From Owenia fusiformis (Eukaryota > Annelida > Polychaeta > Sabellida > Oweniidae), in the NCBI GenBank assembly GCA_903813345.2, contig CAIIXF020000003.1, positions 18,244,931 through 18,308,930 of the forward strand: a stretch of DNA of 64,000 nt. The letters are read 5' to 3'. The translations under genes were made by a program, and so were the position numbers. The notes below the pieces were generated by a model that was not told where the DNA came from, searched no databases, and worked only from the letters and a program-made list of their open reading frames with translations. Below, in pieces: positions 49,401-62,300 of the stretch (position 1 is the stretch's first letter; every line of letters starts with the position of its first letter).

Positions 49401-52400
49401 AAACTAGCTGGTCGGAAAGACAGTTTTCCGAGCATTAAAAAAACAGTGAACCAAATTGAAATCCGACCATTAGTTATCGAGATATACGCGTTTGAAGTTC
49501 GCGTACGGGCCACCGTTGCCGTATATCTAGACGGCACGAATACACTTGGTATACGTATCTCTGCGAACAACAGACATTTGAAAGAAAATAGGCCCGAACG
49601 ATGACTAGAGCATTTCTAAAACAACGATTCCCTTCGTCAAACTAACGATTGCGGAATGTAGAACGACGCGTACGCTGCTCGAATCTACGTCGAAAGCTCT
49701 ATATAGACGTCTGGAAGGCCTATTTTTTGAAGGACTATTTTTTGACCTCGACGGATCCGCGAAGCACGAGCCAGGCATTCTCCCCAACTACCTCCCTAGA
49801 TTCCCCGTCCTTTAATCGACCATTATAGGCCCTCAGAGCGTCCGTAGAGCCATTTCCCTCTATACGCGTATGGCCGAATCCTATTATAATTTTTGCTTTT
49901 GTATGTGCAAAAGCAAAAATTTTTCTGTACACACGTTCTCATCAACGAGAGAAATCTGGATAAATCTACTCATACACGTTGTTAGGGGGCTAGGCGTAGT
50001 TGGTGGGAAATTAGGTCAAATCCCGATCTGGGTCAAAGGTCGAAATCTAGGTCGAAATCTGCATTTCCGCTATTTTGGCCTCTCGAGCCTCCTTAAGAAG
50101 TCAAAATCGGAGGAAAACTAGCTGGTCGGAAAGACAGTTTTCCGAGCATTAAAAAAACAGTGAACCAAATTGAAATCCGACCATTAGTTATCGAGATATA
50201 CGCGTTTGAAGTTCGCGTACGGGCCACCGTTGCCGTATATCTAGACGGCACGAATACACTTGGTATACGTATCTCTGCGAACAACAGACATTTGAAAGAA
50301 AATAGGCCCGAACGATGACTAGAGCATTTCTAAAACAACGATTCCCTTCGTCAAACTAACGATTGCGGAATGTAGAACGACGCGTACGCTGCTCGAATCT
50401 ACGTCGAAAGCTCTATATAGACGTCTGGAAGGCCTATTTTTTGAAGGACTATTTTTTGACCTCGACGGATCCGCGAAGCACGAGCCAGGCATTCTCCCCA
50501 ACTACCTCCCTAGATTCCCCGTCCTTTAATCGACCATTATAGGCCCTCAGAGCGTCCGTAGAGCCATTTCCCTCTATACGCGTATGGCCGAATCCTATTA
50601 TAATTTTTGCTTTTGTATGTGCAAAAGCAAAAATTTTTCTGTACACACGTTCTCATCAACGAGAGAAATCTGGATAAATCTACTCATACACGTTGTTAGG
50701 GGGCTAGGCGTAGTTGGTGGGAAATTAGGTCAAATCCCGATCTGGGTCAAAGGTCGAAATCTAGGTCGAAATCTGCATTTCCGCTATTTTGGCCTCTCGA
50801 GCCTCCTTAAGAAGTCAAAATCGGAGGAAAACTAGCTGGTCGGAAAGACAGTTTTCCGAGCATTAAAAAAACAGTGAACCAAATTGAAATCCGACCATTA
50901 GTTATCGAGATATACGCGTTTGAAGTTCGCGTACGGGCCACCGTTGCCGTATATCTAGACGGCACGAATACACTTGGTATACGTATCTCTGCGAACAACA
51001 GACATTTGAAAGAAAATAGGCCCGAACGATGACTAGAGCATTTCTAAAACAACGATTCCCTTCGTCAAACTAACGATTGCGGAATGTAGAACGACGCGTA
51101 CGCTGCTCGAATCTACGTCGAAAGCTCTATATAGACGTCTGGAAGGCCTATTTTTTGAAGGACTATTTTTTGACCTCGACGGATCCGCGAAGCACGAGCC
51201 AGGCATTCTCCCCAACTACCTCCCTAGATTCCCCGTCCTTTAATCGACCATTATAGGCCCTCAGAGCGTCCGTAGAGCCATTTCCCTCTATACGCGTATG
51301 GCCGAATCCTATTATAATTTTTGCTTTTGTATGTGCAAAAGCAAAAATTTTTCTGTACACACGTTCTCATCAACGAGAGAAATCTGGATAAATCTACTCA
51401 TACACGTTGTTAGGGGGCTAGGCGTAGTTGGTGGGAAATTAGGTCAAATCCCGATCTGGGTCAAAGGTCGAAATCTAGGTCGAAATCTGCATTTCCGCTA
51501 TTTTGGCCTCTCGAGCCTCCTTAAGAAGTCAAAATCGGAGGAAAACTAGCTGGTCGGAAAGACAGTTTTCCGAGCATTAAAAAAACAGTGAACCAAATTG
51601 AAATCCGACCATTAGTTATCGAGATATACGCGTTTGAAGTTCGCGTACGGGCCACCGTTGCCGTATATCTAGACGGCACGAATACACTTGGTATACGTAT
51701 CTCTGCGAACAACAGACATTTGAAAGAAAATAGGCCCGAACGATGACTAGAGCATTTCTAAAACAACGATTCCCTTCGTCAAACTAACGATTGCGGAATG
51801 TAGAACGACGCGTACGCTGCTCGAATCTACGTCGAAAGCTCTATATAGACGTCTGGAAGGCCTATTTTTTGAAGGACTATTTTTTGACCTCGACGGATCC
51901 GCGAAGCACGAGCCAGGCATTCTCCCCAACTACCTCCCTAGATTCCCCGTCCTTTAATCGACCATTATAGGCCCTCAGAGCGTCCGTAGAGCCATTTCCC
52001 TCTATACGCGTATGGCCGAATCCTATTATAATTTTTGCTTTTGTATGTGCAAAAGCAAAAATTTTTCTGTACACACGTTCTCATCAACGAGAGAAATCTG
52101 GATAAATCTACTCATACACGTTGTTAGGGGGCTAGGCGTAGTTGGTGGGAAATTAGGTCAAATCCCGATCTGGGTCAAAGGTCGAAATCTAGGTCGAAAT
52201 CTGCATTTCCGCTATTTTGGCCTCTCGAGCCTCCTTAAGAAGTCAAAATCGGAGGAAAACTAGCTGGTCGGAAAGACAGTTTTCCGAGCATTAAAAAAAC
52301 AGTGAACCAAATTGAAATCCGACCATTAGTTATCGAGATATACGCGTTTGAAGTTCGCGTACGGGCCACCGTTGCCGTATATCTAGACGGCACGAATACA

Positions 52401-54884
52401 CTTGGTATACGTATCTCTGCGAACAACAGACATTTGAAAGAAAATAGGCCCGAACGATGACTAGAGCATTTCTAAAACAACGATTCCCTTCGTCAAACTA
52501 ACGATTGCGGAATGTAGAACGACGCGTACGCTGCTCGAATCTACGTCGAAAGCTCTATATAGACGTCTGGAAGGCCTATTTTTTGAAGGACTATTTTTTG
52601 ACCTCGACGGATCCGCGAAGCACGAGCCAGGCATTCTCCCCAACTACCTCCCTAGATTCCCCGTCCTTTAATCGACCATTATAGGCCCTCAGAGCGTCCG
52701 TAGAGCCATTTCCCTCTATACGCGTATGGCCGAATCCTATTATAATTTTTGCTTTTGTATGTGCAAAAGCAAAAATTTTTCTGTACACACGTTCTCATCA
52801 ACGAGAGAAATCTGGATAAATCTACTCATACACGTTGTTAGGGGGCTAGGCGTAGTTGGTGGGAAATTAGGTCAAATCCCGATCTGGGTCAAAGGTCGAA
52901 ATCTAGGTCGAAATCTGCATTTCCGCTATTTTGGCCTCTCGAGCCTCCTTAAGAAGTCAAAATCGGAGGAAAACTAGCTGGTCGGAAAGACAGTTTTCCG
53001 AGCATTAAAAAAACAGTGAACCAAATTGAAATCCGACCATTAGTTATCGAGATATACGCGTTTGAAGTTCGCGTACGGGCCACCGTTGCCGTATATCTAG
53101 ACGGCACGAATACACTTGGTATACGTATCTCTGCGAACAACAGACATTTGAAAGAAAATAGGCCCGAACGATGACTAGAGCATTTCTAAAACAACGATTC
53201 CCTTCGTCAAACTAACGATTGCGGAATGTAGAACGACGCGTACGCTGCTCGAATCTACGTCGAAAGCTCTATATAGACGTCTGGAAGGCCTATTTTTTGA
53301 AGGACTATTTTTTGACCTCGACGGATCCGCGAAGCACGAGCCAGGCATTCTCCCCAACTACCTCCCTAGATTCCCCGTCCTTTAATCGACCATTATAGGC
53401 CCTCAGAGCGTCCGTAGAGCCATTTCCCTCTATACGCGTATGGCCGAATCCTATTATAATTTTTGCTTTTGTATGTGCAAAAGCAAAAATTTTTCTGTAC
53501 ACACGTTCTCATCAACGAGAGAAATCTGGATAAATCTACTCATACACGTTGTTAGGGGGCTAGGCGTAGTTGGTGGGAAATTAGGTCAAATCCCGATCTG
53601 GGTCAAAGGTCGAAATCTAGGTCGAAATCTGCATTTCCGCTATTTTGGCCTCTCGAGCCTCCTTAAGAAGTCAAAATCGGAGGAAAACTAGCTGGTCGGA
53701 AAGACAGTTTTCCGAGCATTAAAAAAACAGTGAACCAAATTGAAATCCGACCATTAGTTATCGAGATATACGCGTTTGAAGTTCGCGTACGGGCCACCGT
53801 TGCCGTATATCTAGACGGCACGAATACACTTGGTATACGTATCTCTGCGAACAACAGACATTTGAAAGAAAATAGGCCCGAACGATGACTAGAGCATTTC
53901 TAAAACAACGATTCCCTTCGTCAAACTAACGATTGCGGAATGTAGAACGACGCGTACGCTGCTCGAATCTACGTCGAAAGCTCTATATAGACGTCTGGAA
54001 GGCCTATTTTTTGAAGGACTATTTTTTGACCTCGACGGATCCGCGAAGCACGAGCCAGGCATTCTCCCCAACTACCTCCCTAGATTCCCCGTCCTTTAAT
54101 CGACCATTATAGGCCCTCAGAGCGTCCGTAGAGCCATTTCCCTCTATACGCGTATGGCCGAATCCTATTATAATTTTTGCTTTTGTATGTGCAAAAGCAA
54201 AAATTTTTCTGTACACACGTTCTCATCAACGAGAGAAATCTGGATAAATCTACTCATACACGTTGTTAGGGGGCTAGGCGTAGTTGGTGGGAAATTAGGT
54301 CAAATCCCGATCTGGGTCAAAGGTCGAAATCTAGGTCGAAATCTGCATTTCCGCTATTTTGGCCTCTCGAGCCTCCTTAAGAAGTCAAAATCGGAGGAAA
54401 ACTAGCTGGTCGGAAAGACAGTTTTCCGAGCATTAAAAAAACAGTGAACCAAATTGAAATCCGACCATTAGTTATCGAGATATACGCGTTTGAAGTTCGC
54501 GTACGGGCCACCGTTGCCGTATATCTAGACGGCACGAATACACTTGGTATACGTATCTCTGCGAACAACAGACATTTGAAAGAAAATAGGCCCGAACGAT
54601 GACTAGAGCATTTCTAAAACAACGATTCCCTTCGTCAAACTAACGATTGCGGAATGTAGAACGACGCGTACGCTGCTCGAATCTACGTCGAAAGCTCTAT
54701 ATAGACGTCTGGAAGGCCTATTTTTTGAAGGACTATTTTTTGACCTCGACGGATCCGCGAAGCACGAGCCAGGCATTCTCCCCAACTACCTCCCTAGATT
54801 CCCCGTCCTTTAATCGACCATTATAGGCCCTCAGAGCGTCCGTAGAGCCATTTCCCTCTATACGCGTATGGCCGAATCCTATTA

Positions 54885-55596
54885 TAATTTTTGCTTTTGT
54901 ATGTGCAAAAGCAAAAATTTTTCTGTACACACGTTCTCATCAACGAGAGAAATCTGGATAAATCTACTCATACACGTTGTTAGGGGGCTAGGCGTAGTTG
55001 GTGGGAAATTAGGTCAAATCCCGATCTGGGTCAAAGGTCGAAATCTAGGTCGAAATCTGCATTTCCGCTATTTTGGCCTCTCGAGCCTCCTTAAGAAGTC
55101 AAAATCGGAGGAAAACTAGCTGGTCGGAAAGACAGTTTTCCGAGCATTAAAAAAACAGTGAACCAAATTGAAATCCGACCATTAGTTATCGAGATATACG
55201 CGTTTGAAGTTCGCGTACGGGCCACCGTTGCCGTATATCTAGACGGCACGAATACACTTGGTATACGTATCTCTGCGAACAACAGACATTTGAAAGAAAA
55301 TAGGCCCGAACGATGACTAGAGCATTTCTAAAACAACGATTCCCTTCGTCAAACTAACGATTGCGGAATGTAGAACGACGCGTACGCTGCTCGAATCTAC
55401 GTCGAAAGCTCTATAGACGTCTGGAAGGCCTATTTTTTGAAGGACTATTTTTTGACCTCGACGGATCCGCGAAGCACGAGCCAGGCATTCTCCCCAACTA
55501 CCTCCCTAGATTCCCCGTCCTTTAATCGACCATTATAGGCCCTCAGAGCGTCCGTAGAGCCATTTCCCTCTATACGCGTATGGCCGAATCCTATTA
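54885..55596 (+). repeat. sat714 unit with 2-bp deletion
   Basis: A 712-bp unit. GCTCTATATAGACG of other units is GCTCTATAGACG here (around 55409-55417), the loss of one TA from a short TA run. It removes the 60-codon minus-strand frame in this unit only. Confidence 0.85.
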
Positions 55597-56311
55597 TAAT
55601 TTTTGCTTTTGTATGTGCAAAAGCAAAAATTTTTCTGTACACACGTTCTCATCAACGAGAGAAATCTGGATAAATCTACTCATACACGTTGTTAGGGGGC
55701 TAGGCGTAGTTGGTGGGAAATTAGGTCAAATCCCGATCTGGGTCAAAGGTCGAAATCTAGGTCGAAATCTGCATTTCCGCTATTTTGGCCTCTCGAGCCT
55801 CCTTAAGAAGTCAAAATCGGAGGAAAACTAGCTGGTCGGAAAGACAGTTTTCCGAGCATTAAAAAAAACAGTGAACCAAATTGAAATCCGACCATTAGTT
55901 ATCGAGATATACGCGTTTGAAGTTCGCGTACGGGCCACCGTTGCCGTATATCTAGACGGCACGAATACACTTGGTATACGTATCTCTGCGAACAACAGAC
56001 ATTTGAAAGAAAATAGGCCCGAACGATGACTAGAGCATTTCTAAAACAACGATTCCCTTCGTCAAACTAACGATTGCGGAATGTAGAACGACGCGTACGC
56101 TGCTCGAATCTACGTCGAAAGCTCTATATAGACGTCTGGAAGGCCTATTTTTTGAAGGACTATTTTTTGACCTCGACGGATCCGCGAAGCACGAGCCAGG
56201 CATTCTCCCCAACTACCTCCCTAGATTCCCCGTCCTTTAATCGACCATTATAGGCCCTCAGAGCGTCCGTAGAGCCATTTCCCTCTATACGCGTATGGCC
56301 GAATCCTATTA
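55597..56311 (+). repeat. sat714 unit with 1-bp insertion
   Basis: A 715-bp unit. The A7 run after GCATT is A8 here (55861-55868), which breaks the 63-codon minus-strand frame in this unit. It is directly next to the 712-bp unit. Either a real pair of variants or consensus errors in simple sequence. Confidence 0.85.
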
Positions 56312-59300
56312 TAATTTTTGCTTTTGTATGTGCAAAAGCAAAAATTTTTCTGTACACACGTTCTCATCAACGAGAGAAATCTGGATAAATCTACTCATAC
56401 ACGTTGTTAGGGGGCTAGGCGTAGTTGGTGGGAAATTAGGTCAAATCCCGATCTGGGTCAAAGGTCGAAATCTAGGTCGAAATCTGCATTTCCGCTATTT
56501 TGGCCTCTCGAGCCTCCTTAAGAAGTCAAAATCGGAGGAAAACTAGCTGGTCGGAAAGACAGTTTTCCGAGCATTAAAAAAACAGTGAACCAAATTGAAA
56601 TCCGACCATTAGTTATCGAGATATACGCGTTTGAAGTTCGCGTACGGGCCACCGTTGCCGTATATCTAGACGGCACGAATACACTTGGTATACGTATCTC
56701 TGCGAACAACAGACATTTGAAAGAAAATAGGCCCGAACGATGACTAGAGCATTTCTAAAACAACGATTCCCTTCGTCAAACTAACGATTGCGGAATGTAG
56801 AACGACGCGTACGCTGCTCGAATCTACGTCGAAAGCTCTATATAGACGTCTGGAAGGCCTATTTTTTGAAGGACTATTTTTTGACCTCGACGGATCCGCG
56901 AAGCACGAGCCAGGCATTCTCCCCAACTACCTCCCTAGATTCCCCGTCCTTTAATCGACCATTATAGGCCCTCAGAGCGTCCGTAGAGCCATTTCCCTCT
57001 ATACGCGTATGGCCGAATCCTATTATAATTTTTGCTTTTGTATGTGCAAAAGCAAAAATTTTTCTGTACACACGTTCTCATCAACGAGAGAAATCTGGAT
57101 AAATCTACTCATACACGTTGTTAGGGGGCTAGGCGTAGTTGGTGGGAAATTAGGTCAAATCCCGATCTGGGTCAAAGGTCGAAATCTAGGTCGAAATCTG
57201 CATTTCCGCTATTTTGGCCTCTCGAGCCTCCTTAAGAAGTCAAAATCGGAGGAAAACTAGCTGGTCGGAAAGACAGTTTTCCGAGCATTAAAAAAACAGT
57301 GAACCAAATTGAAATCCGACCATTAGTTATCGAGATATACGCGTTTGAAGTTCGCGTACGGGCCACCGTTGCCGTATATCTAGACGGCACGAATACACTT
57401 GGTATACGTATCTCTGCGAACAACAGACATTTGAAAGAAAATAGGCCCGAACGATGACTAGAGCATTTCTAAAACAACGATTCCCTTCGTCAAACTAACG
57501 ATTGCGGAATGTAGAACGACGCGTACGCTGCTCGAATCTACGTCGAAAGCTCTATATAGACGTCTGGAAGGCCTATTTTTTGAAGGACTATTTTTTGACC
57601 TCGACGGATCCGCGAAGCACGAGCCAGGCATTCTCCCCAACTACCTCCCTAGATTCCCCGTCCTTTAATCGACCATTATAGGCCCTCAGAGCGTCCGTAG
57701 AGCCATTTCCCTCTATACGCGTATGGCCGAATCCTATTATAATTTTTGCTTTTGTATGTGCAAAAGCAAAAATTTTTCTGTACACACGTTCTCATCAACG
57801 AGAGAAATCTGGATAAATCTACTCATACACGTTGTTAGGGGGCTAGGCGTAGTTGGTGGGAAATTAGGTCAAATCCCGATCTGGGTCAAAGGTCGAAATC
57901 TAGGTCGAAATCTGCATTTCCGCTATTTTGGCCTCTCGAGCCTCCTTAAGAAGTCAAAATCGGAGGAAAACTAGCTGGTCGGAAAGACAGTTTTCCGAGC
58001 ATTAAAAAAACAGTGAACCAAATTGAAATCCGACCATTAGTTATCGAGATATACGCGTTTGAAGTTCGCGTACGGGCCACCGTTGCCGTATATCTAGACG
58101 GCACGAATACACTTGGTATACGTATCTCTGCGAACAACAGACATTTGAAAGAAAATAGGCCCGAACGATGACTAGAGCATTTCTAAAACAACGATTCCCT
58201 TCGTCAAACTAACGATTGCGGAATGTAGAACGACGCGTACGCTGCTCGAATCTACGTCGAAAGCTCTATATAGACGTCTGGAAGGCCTATTTTTTGAAGG
58301 ACTATTTTTTGACCTCGACGGATCCGCGAAGCACGAGCCAGGCATTCTCCCCAACTACCTCCCTAGATTCCCCGTCCTTTAATCGACCATTATAGGCCCT
58401 CAGAGCGTCCGTAGAGCCATTTCCCTCTATACGCGTATGGCCGAATCCTATTATAATTTTTGCTTTTGTATGTGCAAAAGCAAAAATTTTTCTGTACACA
58501 CGTTCTCATCAACGAGAGAAATCTGGATAAATCTACTCATACACGTTGTTAGGGGGCTAGGCGTAGTTGGTGGGAAATTAGGTCAAATCCCGATCTGGGT
58601 CAAAGGTCGAAATCTAGGTCGAAATCTGCATTTCCGCTATTTTGGCCTCTCGAGCCTCCTTAAGAAGTCAAAATCGGAGGAAAACTAGCTGGTCGGAAAG
58701 ACAGTTTTCCGAGCATTAAAAAAACAGTGAACCAAATTGAAATCCGACCATTAGTTATCGAGATATACGCGTTTGAAGTTCGCGTACGGGCCACCGTTGC
58801 CGTATATCTAGACGGCACGAATACACTTGGTATACGTATCTCTGCGAACAACAGACATTTGAAAGAAAATAGGCCCGAACGATGACTAGAGCATTTCTAA
58901 AACAACGATTCCCTTCGTCAAACTAACGATTGCGGAATGTAGAACGACGCGTACGCTGCTCGAATCTACGTCGAAAGCTCTATATAGACGTCTGGAAGGC
59001 CTATTTTTTGAAGGACTATTTTTTGACCTCGACGGATCCGCGAAGCACGAGCCAGGCATTCTCCCCAACTACCTCCCTAGATTCCCCGTCCTTTAATCGA
59101 CCATTATAGGCCCTCAGAGCGTCCGTAGAGCCATTTCCCTCTATACGCGTATGGCCGAATCCTATTATAATTTTTGCTTTTGTATGTGCAAAAGCAAAAA
59201 TTTTTCTGTACACACGTTCTCATCAACGAGAGAAATCTGGATAAATCTACTCATACACGTTGTTAGGGGGCTAGGCGTAGTTGGTGGGAAATTAGGTCAA

Positions 59301-62300
59301 ATCCCGATCTGGGTCAAAGGTCGAAATCTAGGTCGAAATCTGCATTTCCGCTATTTTGGCCTCTCGAGCCTCCTTAAGAAGTCAAAATCGGAGGAAAACT
59401 AGCTGGTCGGAAAGACAGTTTTCCGAGCATTAAAAAAACAGTGAACCAAATTGAAATCCGACCATTAGTTATCGAGATATACGCGTTTGAAGTTCGCGTA
59501 CGGGCCACCGTTGCCGTATATCTAGACGGCACGAATACACTTGGTATACGTATCTCTGCGAACAACAGACATTTGAAAGAAAATAGGCCCGAACGATGAC
59601 TAGAGCATTTCTAAAACAACGATTCCCTTCGTCAAACTAACGATTGCGGAATGTAGAACGACGCGTACGCTGCTCGAATCTACGTCGAAAGCTCTATATA
59701 GACGTCTGGAAGGCCTATTTTTTGAAGGACTATTTTTTGACCTCGACGGATCCGCGAAGCACGAGCCAGGCATTCTCCCCAACTACCTCCCTAGATTCCC
59801 CGTCCTTTAATCGACCATTATAGGCCCTCAGAGCGTCCGTAGAGCCATTTCCCTCTATACGCGTATGGCCGAATCCTATTATAATTTTTGCTTTTGTATG
59901 TGCAAAAGCAAAAATTTTTCTGTACACACGTTCTCATCAACGAGAGAAATCTGGATAAATCTACTCATACACGTTGTTAGGGGGCTAGGCGTAGTTGGTG
60001 GGAAATTAGGTCAAATCCCGATCTGGGTCAAAGGTCGAAATCTAGGTCGAAATCTGCATTTCCGCTATTTTGGCCTCTCGAGCCTCCTTAAGAAGTCAAA
60101 ATCGGAGGAAAACTAGCTGGTCGGAAAGACAGTTTTCCGAGCATTAAAAAAACAGTGAACCAAATTGAAATCCGACCATTAGTTATCGAGATATACGCGT
60201 TTGAAGTTCGCGTACGGGCCACCGTTGCCGTATATCTAGACGGCACGAATACACTTGGTATACGTATCTCTGCGAACAACAGACATTTGAAAGAAAATAG
60301 GCCCGAACGATGACTAGAGCATTTCTAAAACAACGATTCCCTTCGTCAAACTAACGATTGCGGAATGTAGAACGACGCGTACGCTGCTCGAATCTACGTC
60401 GAAAGCTCTATATAGACGTCTGGAAGGCCTATTTTTTGAAGGACTATTTTTTGACCTCGACGGATCCGCGAAGCACGAGCCAGGCATTCTCCCCAACTAC
60501 CTCCCTAGATTCCCCGTCCTTTAATCGACCATTATAGGCCCTCAGAGCGTCCGTAGAGCCATTTCCCTCTATACGCGTATGGCCGAATCCTATTATAATT
60601 TTTGCTTTTGTATGTGCAAAAGCAAAAATTTTTCTGTACACACGTTCTCATCAACGAGAGAAATCTGGATAAATCTACTCATACACGTTGTTAGGGGGCT
60701 AGGCGTAGTTGGTGGGAAATTAGGTCAAATCCCGATCTGGGTCAAAGGTCGAAATCTAGGTCGAAATCTGCATTTCCGCTATTTTGGCCTCTCGAGCCTC
60801 CTTAAGAAGTCAAAATCGGAGGAAAACTAGCTGGTCGGAAAGACAGTTTTCCGAGCATTAAAAAAACAGTGAACCAAATTGAAATCCGACCATTAGTTAT
60901 CGAGATATACGCGTTTGAAGTTCGCGTACGGGCCACCGTTGCCGTATATCTAGACGGCACGAATACACTTGGTATACGTATCTCTGCGAACAACAGACAT
61001 TTGAAAGAAAATAGGCCCGAACGATGACTAGAGCATTTCTAAAACAACGATTCCCTTCGTCAAACTAACGATTGCGGAATGTAGAACGACGCGTACGCTG
61101 CTCGAATCTACGTCGAAAGCTCTATATAGACGTCTGGAAGGCCTATTTTTTGAAGGACTATTTTTTGACCTCGACGGATCCGCGAAGCACGAGCCAGGCA
61201 TTCTCCCCAACTACCTCCCTAGATTCCCCGTCCTTTAATCGACCATTATAGGCCCTCAGAGCGTCCGTAGAGCCATTTCCCTCTATACGCGTATGGCCGA
61301 ATCCTATTATAATTTTTGCTTTTGTATGTGCAAAAGCAAAAATTTTTCTGTACACACGTTCTCATCAACGAGAGAAATCTGGATAAATCTACTCATACAC
61401 GTTGTTAGGGGGCTAGGCGTAGTTGGTGGGAAATTAGGTCAAATCCCGATCTGGGTCAAAGGTCGAAATCTAGGTCGAAATCTGCATTTCCGCTATTTTG
61501 GCCTCTCGAGCCTCCTTAAGAAGTCAAAATCGGAGGAAAACTAGCTGGTCGGAAAGACAGTTTTCCGAGCATTAAAAAAACAGTGAACCAAATTGAAATC
61601 CGACCATTAGTTATCGAGATATACGCGTTTGAAGTTCGCGTACGGGCCACCGTTGCCGTATATCTAGACGGCACGAATACACTTGGTATACGTATCTCTG
61701 CGAACAACAGACATTTGAAAGAAAATAGGCCCGAACGATGACTAGAGCATTTCTAAAACAACGATTCCCTTCGTCAAACTAACGATTGCGGAATGTAGAA
61801 CGACGCGTACGCTGCTCGAATCTACGTCGAAAGCTCTATATAGACGTCTGGAAGGCCTATTTTTTGAAGGACTATTTTTTGACCTCGACGGATCCGCGAA
61901 GCACGAGCCAGGCATTCTCCCCAACTACCTCCCTAGATTCCCCGTCCTTTAATCGACCATTATAGGCCCTCAGAGCGTCCGTAGAGCCATTTCCCTCTAT
62001 ACGCGTATGGCCGAATCCTATTATAATTTTTGCTTTTGTATGTGCAAAAGCAAAAATTTTTCTGTACACACGTTCTCATCAACGAGAGAAATCTGGATAA
62101 ATCTACTCATACACGTTGTTAGGGGGCTAGGCGTAGTTGGTGGGAAATTAGGTCAAATCCCGATCTGGGTCAAAGGTCGAAATCTAGGTCGAAATCTGCA
62201 TTTCCGCTATTTTGGCCTCTCGAGCCTCCTTAAGAAGTCAAAATCGGAGGAAAACTAGCTGGTCGGAAAGACAGTTTTCCGAGCATTAAAAAAACAGTGA

